A stretch of DNA of 57,868 bases from UA16 sp965661575. GTDB lineage: Bacteria; Bacteroidota; Bacteroidia; Flavobacteriales_D; Sanyastnellaceae. The DNA is taken from contig CBFIEJ010000008.1 of assembly GCA_965661575.1 (NCBI GenBank), forward strand, positions 1 through 57,868, given 5' to 3'. Each line of letters opens with the position of its first letter. Position 1 is the stretch's first letter. The position numbers were made by a program, and so were the translations under genes. Shown piece by piece: positions 1 through 7,948 of this stretch. The notes beneath the pieces are model-generated. The model was not told the DNA's origin, did no database searches, and worked only from the letters and a program-made list of their open reading frames with translations.

Positions 1-666
1 CTCGATGACAAACTCCGATTCTATTTCCTAGAAATGAATACGCGGCTGCAAGTGGAACACCCTGTGACGGAGTGCATCACTAATGTCGATTTGGTCAGAG
101 AACAAATTCGAATCGCAGAAGGACATGCCCTGCCTTTCGAGCAGGCTGACTTGGAGATTCGAGGACACGCCATCGAAGTGCGGGTTTACGCTGAAGATGC
201 CCGCGCGGGTTTTTTGCCGACCACAGGAACGCTTCAGCGGTACTCCACTCCTTCAGGGCCTGGAATCCGCGTGGATGATGGTGTAGAAGAAGGCCAAGAA
301 ATCCCGATCTACTACGATCCTATGCTATCTAAACTTGTCGTCCACGGACACAATCGAGGGGCAGCGATTGACCGGACACTCATGGCCATCGATGAGTATG
401 AAATCACCGGCGTTTCAACGACCCTTGATTTTGGGCGTTTTGCAATTGATCATGAAGCATTTCGAAGTGGTCAATTCGACACGCACTTTGTAGACGAACA
501 TTTTCACTCAGAAGCATTGGAACGTACCTCTTCGCTTGATGACGCAGCCATGGCAAAGCTCGCAATTGGCCTGATGAGCAGAGCCCAAACCGCACCTTTT
601 TCGGCGCCTACCAGAAAAGAAGCGAAGTCCGTGTCAAATTGGAAGAATCGCAAGCATCGGTCTTGA
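1..666 (+). CDS. accC: Biotin carboxylase subunit of acetyl-/propionyl-CoA carboxylase, 5'-truncated
   Basis: The reading frame is open from the first base, so the N-terminal half (biotin carboxylase N-domain and most of the ATP grasp) lies outside the window. The 221 visible residues begin just before the active-site signature EMNTRLQVEHPVTE (about residues 11-24), whose Glu, Asn and Arg match the catalytic E288/N290/R292 of E. coli AccC. They continue through the C-domain with GPGIRVDD (the conserved Arg) and YYDPMLSKL. The enzyme carboxylates biotin with ATP and bicarbonate. The protein ends about 45 residues after the C-domain without a biotinyl (MKM) domain, so this is a stand-alone BC subunit whose carrier and carboxyltransferase are elsewhere. 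Acetyl versus propionyl specificity cannot be read from the BC subunit. It faces the sirtuin gene with a 27-base gap and no visible terminator. Confidence 0.93.
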   Translation, partial: LDDKLRFYFLEMNTRLQVEHPVTECITNVDLVREQIRIAEGHALPFEQADLEIRGHAIEVRVYAEDARAGFLPTTGTLQRYSTPSGPGIRVDDGVEEGQEIPIYYDPMLSKLVVHGHNRGAAIDRTLMAIDEYEITGVSTTLDFGRFAIDHEAFRSGQFDTHFVDEHFHSEALERTSSLDDAAMAKLAIGLMSRAQTAPFSAPTRKEAKSVSNWKNRKHRS

Positions 667-693
667 TGACCTTTTCACGTCGGCCACTCTGCT

Positions 694-1383
694 TCAATTG
701 AACCACTGAGCATCCAGAATGCCCAATCCTTCTGAAGCGCCATAAGGCCAACAATGAGCGGAATCAAGCGATAATGCTGAAGCGCTCGGATCAACCACAT
801 GAACCGGTACGCCTGGAGCAGCGATGTAGGCCAATTGTGCAGCCGGATAAACCTGCAAAGAGGTTCCGACCACCAGCACACAATCAGCCTGTTGAACGAT
901 GGATACAGCAGCATCCATGTTCGGAACATCTTCGCCAAACCATACGATGTGCGGTCGAACCTGATGCCCATCAGGACAACGATCCGAAGGCTTCATCTCC
1001 CAGTCGACCATTTCCATAATCACTCCAGAAGGACCAAGGCTCCGCGAACGCATCAATTCGCCGTGCAGATGTAGCACCTCCTTCGAACCTGCTCTTTCAT
1101 GCAGATCATCGACATTCTGAGTGATGATGCGAACATTGAATTGTTCTGCCCAGCGGGCAATGATGCGATGACCTTCGTTGGGCTGGCATGACATCAGATG
1201 TTTTCTGCGTTCATTATAAAACCTGCGCACCAAGGACGCATTGTCATTCCAAGCCTCCGGAGTTGCCACTTCTTCAATGCGGTGACCTTCCCACAGTCCA
1301 CCTGCTCCGCGAAACGTTGGGATGCCGCTTTCTGCGCTCATCCCCGCTCCAGATAAAATCACCAAACGCTGCGGTCGTTGCAT
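694..1383 (-). CDS. cobB: NAD-dependent protein deacylase (sirtuin, CobB family) lacking the zinc ribbon cysteines
   Basis: A 229-residue single-domain sirtuin that removes acyl groups from lysines using NAD. Visible motifs are GAGMSAESGIPTFRG (about residues 12-26, NAD binding), TQNVDDLHERAG (88-99), the catalytic His in HLHGEL (His107) and VGTS near the C-terminus. Tyr56 and Arg59 (FYNERR) match the Tyr-Arg pair that gives SIRT5 and E. coli CobB desuccinylase or demalonylase activity. Between residues 110 and 140, where two CxxC pairs normally bind structural zinc, only one Cys (136) remains, so no zinc site can form. The start at MQRPQR is chosen because TATCTTGT lies three bases upstream and because an in-frame Met further upstream adds only unconserved residues. 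It is divergent from the exonuclease gene. Confidence 0.9.
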   Translation of the reverse strand: MQRPQRLVILSGAGMSAESGIPTFRGAGGLWEGHRIEEVATPEAWNDNASLVRRFYNERRKHLMSCQPNEGHRIIARWAEQFNVRIITQNVDDLHERAGSKEVLHLHGELMRSRSLGPSGVIMEMVDWEMKPSDRCPDGHQVRPHIVWFGEDVPNMDAAVSIVQQADCVLVVGTSLQVYPAAQLAYIAAPGVPVHVVDPSASALSLDSAHCWPYGASEGLGILDAQWFN

Positions 1384-1386
1384 GGG

Positions 1387-1394
1387 ACAAGATA
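1387..1394 (-). promoter_or_regulatory. -7 element TATCTTGT before the sirtuin gene
   Basis: TATCTTGT followed by CCC and then the ATG at 1383. It departs from TAnnTTTG in the last two bases. The position supports the start chosen for the sirtuin and predicts almost no 5' leader. Confidence 0.45.
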
Positions 1395-1448
1395 ACCATC
1401 TAGCCATTGCAGCCATGAATCACTCCAAAAACACTCGGCGTAATCACC

Positions 1449-1456
1449 TATCTTTG
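1449..1456 (+). promoter_or_regulatory. -7 element TATCTTTG heading the exonuclease-ccm transcript
   Basis: A perfect TAnnTTTG match six bases before the ATG at 1463. It argues against the in-frame ATG at 1415, which would put the promoter inside the gene. Confidence 0.6.
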
Positions 1457-1462
1457 GAAACC

Positions 1463-2026
1463 ATGGATCAACGGCATTTCATCATCTATGATTTGGAGGC
1501 TACGTGCTGGAGAAGTCGAGCGCCTAAGCAAGTCGAGATCATTGAGATTGGTGCTGTAAAAGTGGACGAAAACCTGGAAATTATTTCCGAATTCTGTCTC
1601 TTTGTTCGCCCCCTGCTCCACCCTGAAATTTCAAAGTTCTGCACGCAACTAACGAGCATCACTCAAAACGATATCGAAGGAGCCCCGCATTTTGATGAAG
1701 CGGTTGAAGCATTTGAAGATTGGATGAACCCTCGCGAAGTGCGAACTGTGCTGATGAGTTGGGGCGAATTCGACAAACGACAGCTGCTAAACGACAGCAA
1801 ACTGCACGAAATGGAACTCCCTTGGCTGCGCTACCATGCTTGTCTGCAACACCATTACAGCAAGTGGAAAGACAGCCGAAATCAAATTGGCCTCAAAAAC
1901 GCCATGGAACTTGAAGGCCTCTCGTATAGCGGCACCCAGCACCGAGCCATAGAAGACGCGCGCAACATGGCCCGGCTTTTTCAAGCCATCGCGAAACCAA
2001 TGGAACTTCTTAATCTCAATGATTGA
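1463..2026 (+). CDS. DEDDh 3'-5' exonuclease, ERI1/KapD-like
   Basis: A 187-residue protein that is almost entirely one RNase T/DnaQ-fold domain. The first acidic pair is IYDLEAT (Asp10, Glu12) and the last motif is HRAIEDARNMARLF near the C-terminus, with the His-x4-Asp spacing of DEDDh enzymes. The stretch PEISKFCTQLTSITQ resembles the ERI1/KapD branch of 3'-5' exoribonucleases rather than DNA polymerase epsilon subunits. A role in trimming RNA 3' ends is inferred from family only. The gene is separated from ccmB by three bases and heads that gene string, though no link to heme handling is known. An alternative start at 1415 adds 16 unconserved residues. Confidence 0.85.
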   Translation: MDQRHFIIYDLEATCWRSRAPKQVEIIEIGAVKVDENLEIISEFCLFVRPLLHPEISKFCTQLTSITQNDIEGAPHFDEAVEAFEDWMNPREVRTVLMSWGEFDKRQLLNDSKLHEMELPWLRYHACLQHHYSKWKDSRNQIGLKNAMELEGLSYSGTQHRAIEDARNMARLFQAIAKPMELLNLND

Positions 2027-2029
2027 GTC

Positions 2030-2731
2030 ATGAACAACGAGCCATCACAAAAGCTTGTGTCTTCCGCTTGGTCACGTTACATCCACCTTACGCGTCATGC
2101 GTTCCAAATGGAATTTCGCAAGAAGAACGGATTGGCAGGACTGATTTTGTTTGCCATCTCCTCTGTATACACCTGTTATCAAGTGGCGGGATCACGAGCA
2201 GATGCAGACGCGTGGAATGCGCTAGCATGGGTCGTGCTTCTTTTTTCAGCCTTTAACGCTGTTTCCAAACCCTGGCCAGAGGATTCTCCTGAGATGCGCA
2301 CTTACCTCGTCCATGTCGTAAAACCGCAAGAGTGGATTTTAGCACGAATAACATTTTTCGGCCTTCTCCTGAGTGGTCTGACCTGCATCGTATTCATGGC
2401 ATTCACCTTGTTTTTAGGTTCGGAACACTTGAGCACGGCAGGGGCGTTTTCTTTTTTCTTGGGAATGCAGGCGACATCCATCGCGATGGCCTCTCTTTTG
2501 GCCATGATTCAAGCCCTCGCCATTCGCGCCAATGGTGGATTTGGATTGATTGCCGTGCTCGGACTGCCTCTCATCATTCCCGTTATCCTCATTGCCACGC
2601 AGTATGGCTTGGATATCCTGAATGGAGTTTCCTTCGCTGACACTGCGCATAACTTGCTTTTTTTGGCAACATTAAGTGGCGGTTTTGGGGCATTGGGCTA
2701 CATCCTCTTCCCCTATCTTTGGAGTGATTAA
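2030..2731 (+). CDS. ccmB: Heme exporter membrane protein CcmB
   Basis: A 233-residue inner-membrane protein with about six hydrophobic segments, the size and profile of CcmB. The N-terminal region HAFQMEFRKKNGLAGLILFA is the usual family opening, and the segments around residues 95-175 carry the small-residue-rich helices of the permease. CcmB works with the ATPase CcmA and with CcmC to load heme onto CcmE in cytochrome c maturation (System I). It is directly followed by the ccmC-like gene after six bases. No ccmA gene is present in this window, so the ATPase must be encoded elsewhere. Confidence 0.85.
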   Translation: MNNEPSQKLVSSAWSRYIHLTRHAFQMEFRKKNGLAGLILFAISSVYTCYQVAGSRADADAWNALAWVVLLFSAFNAVSKPWPEDSPEMRTYLVHVVKPQEWILARITFFGLLLSGLTCIVFMAFTLFLGSEHLSTAGAFSFFLGMQATSIAMASLLAMIQALAIRANGGFGLIAVLGLPLIIPVILIATQYGLDILNGVSFADTAHNLLFLATLSGGFGALGYILFPYLWSD

Positions 2732-2737
2732 TAACAG

Positions 2738-3781
2738 ATGGGTCACAACGTTTGGAAAATCGGAGGCTTTGCTCTCATTGCGTATGTTTTGGTGATGGTC
2801 TTCGCGGTGCCCATGGGGCCGGGATTGCTAGAACTGAGAGCGACGGGAAAGGCCACAGCTACAGAAGAATCGGGGCGCGCTCTTCCAGAGTACCTCCTCA
2901 CGGGTTTCGGCACCCATTGGAGCAATCAATCCAGTCAACTGCAAGTGGTGGTGCGCTCAAAGACCAACTTGGCCAAACTCGAAGTCATCGAAGTTATCGA
3001 TGATACACATGCGAGGATCGGGGTTGCACTGCCCTACTCCTTGCCATCCAAATCGTGGGATGTATTGATCAATCATCCGACCGACGGAACACTCCTCCTC
3101 GAAAACGGTCTGTTTTTGTCCGATCGATTCATCGACGAGTCGCTCACTTTACCGCCCATTTCCATTGTCGAATTGCAGGACGACTTGCCTTTTCACTTTC
3201 CCTATCAGCCACGTATTTTAGAATCCATTCGCAACCTCATGCTCCATGTGCCGATGTGGTTTACCATGTTTGTGTTGATGGGCATTGCATTTGTTGCATC
3301 CATCAAGCAACTCGCCACTGCGCGGACTTTGATTGAAGATGAAAAATCAGAAGCAGCTGTGAAGGTTGGCCTTTTGTTCGGATTTTTAGGATTGGTCACC
3401 GGCAGTGTGTGGGCGCGTTTTACCTGGGGCGCTTGGTGGGTGGATGATCCACAGCTGAATGGAGCCTTGGTTACGGTTTTGGTTTACTCTGGATACATGG
3501 TCCTCAGAAATAGCATCGACAATGCTCCGCTGCGCGCCCGACTGAGTGCTGCCTACAATTTATTCGCCTTCATCATTCTCATCATTCTGCTGATGGTCCT
3601 GCCCCGCTTTACTGAAAGTCTCCACCCAGGAAAAGGTGGAAACCCAGGATTCAACTCATATGACCTCGACAGTGCGCTGCGAGCGGCATTCTATCCTGCG
3701 GTCATTGGCTGGATCTTGATTGGAATCTGGATGTATCGCATCAATTTGCGTTTCACGCGCTTGCAAAAATTACTCAAATGA
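2738..3781 (+). CDS. ccmC: CcmC/CcsA-type heme handling protein with a large periplasmic insertion
   Basis: A 347-residue membrane protein of the heme-handling family, against about 220-250 for usual CcmC. Residues 7-27 form TM1. Residues about 28-160 are hydrophilic, rich in predicted beta strands, and include TGFGTHW and WDVLINHPTDG, resembling an IPT/Ig-like fold. The canonical core then starts at RNLMLHVPMWF with the heme-ligand candidate His170, runs through the tryptophan-rich WARFTWGAWWVDDPQLNG (225-242) and reaches the second His at about 296. The insertion falls between TM1 and the first conserved His, which is the periplasmic side in CcmC. The core family call is firm, the fold of the insert is an inference. 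The stop overlaps the start of ccmD as ATGA. Confidence 0.85.
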   Translation: MGHNVWKIGGFALIAYVLVMVFAVPMGPGLLELRATGKATATEESGRALPEYLLTGFGTHWSNQSSQLQVVVRSKTNLAKLEVIEVIDDTHARIGVALPYSLPSKSWDVLINHPTDGTLLLENGLFLSDRFIDESLTLPPISIVELQDDLPFHFPYQPRILESIRNLMLHVPMWFTMFVLMGIAFVASIKQLATARTLIEDEKSEAAVKVGLLFGFLGLVTGSVWARFTWGAWWVDDPQLNGALVTVLVYSGYMVLRNSIDNAPLRARLSAAYNLFAFIILIILLMVLPRFTESLHPGKGGNPGFNSYDLDSALRAAFYPAVIGWILIGIWMYRINLRFTRLQKLLK

Positions 3782-3972
3782 ACGCATTGCTCTCAATCCT
3801 GATTCAATCCCACCCGTTGGAAGGTTGGTTTTTTGGCAGCGGAAAAGCACTGGTGGTCTTGGCTGTAGCCCTCATCTTACTGGTTGGATTTGGCCTTTGG
3901 ATGTGGCGGGCTGAAGCCCGGCTCAAAAGCTTAGAAACAAAATTGAACCACAAAAACCAGTCCGAGTCATGA
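3778..3972 (+). CDS. ccmD: CcmD-like small membrane protein
   Basis: A 64-residue protein with one transmembrane helix (about residues 21-43, KALVVLAVALILLVGFGLWM) and a charged cytoplasmic tail with the RLKSLETKL-type heptads seen in CcmD-family proteins of Bacteroidota. CcmD is needed for release of holo-CcmE from the CcmABC complex. Recognition rests mainly on size, topology and position: it overlaps ccmC by ATGA at its start and ccmE by ATGA at its end. Confidence 0.75.
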   Translation: MNALLSILIQSHPLEGWFFGSGKALVVLAVALILLVGFGLWMWRAEARLKSLETKLNHKNQSES

Positions 3973-4379
3973 AACGAAGTCACATCATGAGTCTGCTGTT
4001 CATCGCCATTTTGGTGGGAACATTCATCGCGACCTTCACCAGCACAAGTCGCTCCGTAGGATTTGCTGACGCTGCAAAAACACCCGGTGAAGAGTGCAAG
4101 GTTTCTGGCTCGTTGGTTCGGGAAGAGCCCGTTCTCTATGACCCCATTGTTGACCCAACCAAAACTGTTTTTCACATGGAAGACCGGGAAGGTCAGAAAT
4201 GCCGGATCATTTTGGACAAGGCCAAACCAACTGGTCTCGAGAATAGCGAGTCCATCGATTTGTATGGATCAATGATCGACGGTGACTTCCATGCAACCGA
4301 AATGTTGATGAAATGTCCCTCGAAATACAATGAAAGCAACCACGTTCTCTTGGGTGAGACCGGGGATACCAATTCATGA
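3969..4379 (+). CDS. ccmE: Periplasmic heme chaperone CcmE, CxxxY type
   Basis: A 136-residue protein with an N-terminal membrane anchor (about 6-24) and a small OB-fold periplasmic domain. It carries heme from CcmC to CcmF. In most proteobacterial CcmE the heme is bound covalently by His in HxxxY. Here the corresponding motif is Cys116-Pro-Ser-Lys-Tyr120 in LMKCPSKYNE, so this is the cysteine type also known from Desulfovibrio and archaea. The remainder (VSGSLV, GSMIDGDFHATEMLMKCPSKY) fits the family. ATGA overlaps join it to ccmD upstream and to ccmF downstream. Confidence 0.88.
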   Translation: MKRSHIMSLLFIAILVGTFIATFTSTSRSVGFADAAKTPGEECKVSGSLVREEPVLYDPIVDPTKTVFHMEDREGQKCRIILDKAKPTGLENSESIDLYGSMIDGDFHATEMLMKCPSKYNESNHVLLGETGDTNS

Positions 4380-7171
4380 TGGCCATCGAATACATTGGAG
4401 AATGGACCTTGCTCGCATGGACGGGCAGATTTCTAGTTGCCTTGGCTTTTGCCTCTGCACTAGCTGCCGTGATTTCCTTTCTAAAAAGCTGGAATGACTG
4501 GGGAAAGCGTGCTTTCCAAATCCACGCTTGGTCGACGTTTGCTGTCATTGCATTGGTTTTTGTCCTCTTCGGAGCTCACCGTTATGAATTCCAATACATC
4601 TGGAAGCACCTCAACAATGAGATGCCCATGCGTTTCATCTTCAGTGCTTTTTGGGGCGGCCAAGAAGGAGGCTTTCTGTTGTGGATGTTTTGGCACAATG
4701 TTCTGGGATTAATTCTGCTCAGAAAAAAGACAAAATGGACTGGTCCGGCCATGGCAACACTGAGCTCGATCCAAGTCTTTCTGACTTCAATGATACTCGG
4801 AATCTATTTCGGGGATTTCCAGCTTGGCCTCGATCCTTTCTTGCTGTTGCGCGACGCGCCTCAGTATGCAGGACTTCCCTGGACCACACGACCAGACTAC
4901 CTCACGGCGTTTCCTCTCTTTGAAGACGGCCAAGGATTGAATCCATTGCTCCAGAATTATTGGATGACAATTCATCCCCCCACCTTATTCTTGGGTTTCG
5001 CAGCCACATCAGTTCCCTTCGCGTATGCCATTGCCGGATTGGCAGATCGAGAAGACCGTTCGTGGATGAAGCCAGCTCTGCGCTGGTCTTTCTTCACCAT
5101 TGGCATCCTCGGAACAGGCATTTTGATGGGAGGCGCTTGGGCCTACGAAGCTTTGAGCTTTGGAGGCTTTTGGGCATGGGATCCTGTTGAAAATTCCTCC
5201 TTGGTGCCATGGCTAACCATTGTGGCTGGCGGCCATCTGCTTCTCATCAACCGCAATCGAAAAAAACCGCTCGCCCTCTTCAGTACGTATTACTTCATCA
5301 TCATTTCGTTTTTGCTGGTATTGTACAGTACGTTCCTCACCAAATCCGGCATCCTCGGTGACACTTCCGTTCACAGCTTCGTAGACAGCGGGATTCTTCC
5401 GCAGTTATTGGTCTATTTGGTGTCGTTTTTGGCCTTAGGCCACCTCATGCTTTTGCGACCTGGGGTCTGGCGTAAACGAGCGTTTTTTGCGATCGCTCTC
5501 CTTCTTCTAGTCTGCATCAAAGGTTATGTCGTTGAAGCCTTGACTGGGTTTCTGTTGGTTTTAGCCGCTTCTGCAGTTCACGCTTACCGCAAAGACATCG
5601 AGCGGACAGAAGGAGAAGATTCAGTGTGGAGCAGGGATTTTTGGATGTTTGTAGGAGCCTTGCTTCTGCTGGTGAGCGCCGCTCACATCACGTGGCAAAC
5701 GAGCCTTCCAGTATTCAATGCATTCTTGGAACCTTGGAGCAATTTGCTCGCTCAAATGGGGGAAAGTCTGAACAGTGACTTTCTCCGAGATCTCAGTGAG
5801 CACAACCTCGCTCCGGGGACAGACTTGGACCGCACTTATCATCTGGTACAAGTGCCACTAGCCGTGCTAATCATGCTCGGCGTGGGGTTTGCGCAATGGT
5901 TGAAATACAAGCACACGGCCATTGGCAATGTGCTGCGCAAGCTATTCATTCCCGTGCTCATCTCCATGCTGCTTACCGGAGTCTTGCTCTGGCAATTTTC
6001 CTTTGAATGGTGGGAAGTGCCGCGGGTTGCTCTCTTATTTGCAGCGCTTTTTGCCACCGCTTCAAATGGAGATTACATTGTCCAATTGGGCAGGGGAAAA
6101 TGGAAGCAAATCGGTTCGCCGCTAGCGCACGTGGGATTTGGACTGGTCATTTTTGGTGCTGTTCTGAGTACGAGTCAAAAAAACATCATATCTCAGAATC
6201 AGATTGGTGACATCAGCACACTCAACGAGGAGCTCAACAATCGGGAAGACTTGCTGATCATGGAAGGAGATACGCTCAACATGGGCGAATACTTCGTCAG
6301 CTACCGCGATCGTTACTCTGAAGGCATTCATGTCAAATTCCGAATGGACTATTTCAAGAAGCAACCCCGAGTCTACTCCCCAGGAGAAGTGGTTTACTTC
6401 GATGGGATGGTTTTTGAGGCACTTGAAGGCCACGAGGCCTCTACGCTGTTCACAGATGATATGGAAGATCACTGGATGTTCATTCCATTCCCCAACGAAC
6501 GCCAGGCAAATTCTGCTCGACTCTGGGAGTCAGGCGTTCCCGGCGAAAAGCAATTTACTCTTGAGCCACGGATTCAACTGAATGAGCAAATGGGCAATGC
6601 TCCCGAGCCCGACACTCGGCATTGGCTTCACCGAGATCTTTACACACACATCAAGTGGGGACGTGTAACACCTCCTGAAACGGATGAGGACGGTTGGATG
6701 GGTGGACGAACGCATACCATGCAGGTAAATGACAGCATGCTCATCGGACACACCCTACTTTCTATCGATAGCCTTCGTGCCATCGAAGATTTCGAAAAGC
6801 CCGATCGCGGACTATTGTCAAAAGACCTGGCCGTGGCGGCATGCGTGAACTTGAAAAACAAGGCAAGCCAATCGCAATTCGAGCCACTCTACATTGTGCG
6901 TGATAGCCTCGTCATTCCCGACATGCTCGAAGCAGAAAACTACGGAATTAAAATGCGGATTGAGTCTTTCAATCCACAAGACGAAACGCTCGAAATGACC
7001 GTTTGGGAGCACATTTCAGTGCGGCGGGACTTCGTGGTGATGCAGGCGGTGCTCTTCCCCATGATCAATGTCCTATGGCTCGGTTGTATTCTGATGGCCA
7101 TTGGATCTGGCATGGCAGTGTACGCCCGATGGAAACGTGATGCGAAATCCACTGTGAAATCATCGAGATGA
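4376..7171 (+). CDS. ccmF: Cytochrome c heme lyase subunit CcmF
   Basis: A 931-residue polytopic membrane protein. The diagnostic WWD domain is WAYEALSFGGFWAWDPVENSSLVPW at about residues 257-281, with further family blocks NYWMTIHPPTLFLGFA (about 194-209) and LVLYSTFLTKSGILGDTSVHSF. It attaches heme to the CxxCH cysteines of apocytochromes c. Its C-terminal 300 residues form a large periplasmic region followed by a last TM helix at about 896-918, longer than proteobacterial CcmF (about 650 residues) but common in this phylum. An adjacent Met (codon 2) is an equally possible start. Thioreduction factors CcmG and CcmH are not in the window. Confidence 0.93.
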   Translation: MMAIEYIGEWTLLAWTGRFLVALAFASALAAVISFLKSWNDWGKRAFQIHAWSTFAVIALVFVLFGAHRYEFQYIWKHLNNEMPMRFIFSAFWGGQEGGFLLWMFWHNVLGLILLRKKTKWTGPAMATLSSIQVFLTSMILGIYFGDFQLGLDPFLLLRDAPQYAGLPWTTRPDYLTAFPLFEDGQGLNPLLQNYWMTIHPPTLFLGFAATSVPFAYAIAGLADREDRSWMKPALRWSFFTIGILGTGILMGGAWAYEALSFGGFWAWDPVENSSLVPWLTIVAGGHLLLINRNRKKPLALFSTYYFIIISFLLVLYSTFLTKSGILGDTSVHSFVDSGILPQLLVYLVSFLALGHLMLLRPGVWRKRAFFAIALLLLVCIKGYVVEALTGFLLVLAASAVHAYRKDIERTEGEDSVWSRDFWMFVGALLLLVSAAHITWQTSLPVFNAFLEPWSNLLAQMGESLNSDFLRDLSEHNLAPGTDLDRTYHLVQVPLAVLIMLGVGFAQWLKYKHTAIGNVLRKLFIPVLISMLLTGVLLWQFSFEWWEVPRVALLFAALFATASNGDYIVQLGRGKWKQIGSPLAHVGFGLVIFGAVLSTSQKNIISQNQIGDISTLNEELNNREDLLIMEGDTLNMGEYFVSYRDRYSEGIHVKFRMDYFKKQPRVYSPGEVVYFDGMVFEALEGHEASTLFTDDMEDHWMFIPFPNERQANSARLWESGVPGEKQFTLEPRIQLNEQMGNAPEPDTRHWLHRDLYTHIKWGRVTPPETDEDGWMGGRTHTMQVNDSMLIGHTLLSIDSLRAIEDFEKPDRGLLSKDLAVAACVNLKNKASQSQFEPLYIVRDSLVIPDMLEAENYGIKMRIESFNPQDETLEMTVWEHISVRRDFVVMQAVLFPMINVLWLGCILMAIGSGMAVYARWKRDAKSTVKSSR

Positions 7172-7178
7172 CCTTCTC

Positions 7179-7946
7179 ATGAATGACATTGAAACGGTAG
7201 CACTCGTTGGCAACGGAAACGTCGCAATGGTCCTTGGATCCGCTTGGCAAAGGCAAGGAATCCACTTCGCAGCATTTTGCAACCGCTCAGCGACCCTACC
7301 GGTCGGCTTGGAGCGAAAAGACGCTCAGATCATATCAGACCCCGGCCAAATTCCTTCAGATGTTGATGCCATCTTAGTTGCAGTAACTGACGATGCCATT
7401 CTCGAAGTCATGAAACAACTTCCTTCGAGGCCTCTCGTCATTCACTTCAGTGGTTGTCTACCAGACCCTGTACAAGCCGGAGGAGTCTTGTGGCCGATTC
7501 AGAGCATCGTTCCGAATTCAAAGTCCATGCACAATGGCTTCCCGATCGCGCTTTCTTGCTCAAACTCTGCACATAAAGCAATGACCAAGTTTGCCAAGCT
7601 CATTGCCTCTGAGCTGCATGAGCTTTCAGAAATAGAACGCCAGACAGCGCATCTTGCCGCCGTTTTCGCAGCCAACTTTACGAATCATTGCTTTGCCATT
7701 GCCCAAGAACTTTGTCAACGGGCTGCGCTGCCTTGGAATTTGTTTCAACCCATCGCTCGGCAAATCATCGAACAGGCTGTAGAAGGAACTTCGAAGCAAC
7801 GCCAAACCGGACCAGCGATACGGGAAGATCAATCCGCAATCGATGCGCATCTCGGTCTACTTGCACAACGTCCTGAATTTGAGCCTATTTACACGGCAAT
7901 GACCAAGAGCATTCAATCTCTACATCAAGCAACTGAGACCCCTTAG
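7179..7946 (+). CDS. Rossmann-like/DUF2520 domain protein
   Basis: A 255-residue protein with an N-terminal NAD(P)-binding Rossmann fold (VALVGNGNVAMVLGSAW, residues 7-23) and a helical C-terminal DUF2520 domain resembling the 6-phosphogluconate/ketopantoate reductase C-domain. IHFSGCLP at about residue 88 and LWPIQS are typical of the family. The substrate is unknown, so it is best called a predicted oxidoreductase of unknown substrate. It starts seven bases after ccmF and ends two bases before the KdsC-type gene, and the DUF2520-KdsC pairing is common in Bacteroidota. Confidence 0.85.
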   Translation: MNDIETVALVGNGNVAMVLGSAWQRQGIHFAAFCNRSATLPVGLERKDAQIISDPGQIPSDVDAILVAVTDDAILEVMKQLPSRPLVIHFSGCLPDPVQAGGVLWPIQSIVPNSKSMHNGFPIALSCSNSAHKAMTKFAKLIASELHELSEIERQTAHLAAVFAANFTNHCFAIAQELCQRAALPWNLFQPIARQIIEQAVEGTSKQRQTGPAIREDQSAIDAHLGLLAQRPEFEPIYTAMTKSIQSLHQATETP

Positions 7947-7948
7947 CC

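Noticed and set aside
2030..7171. A complete System I cytochrome c maturation operon
   Set aside because: Only ccmB, C, D, E and F are present. No ccmA, ccmG or ccmH is found in the window, so completeness cannot be claimed.
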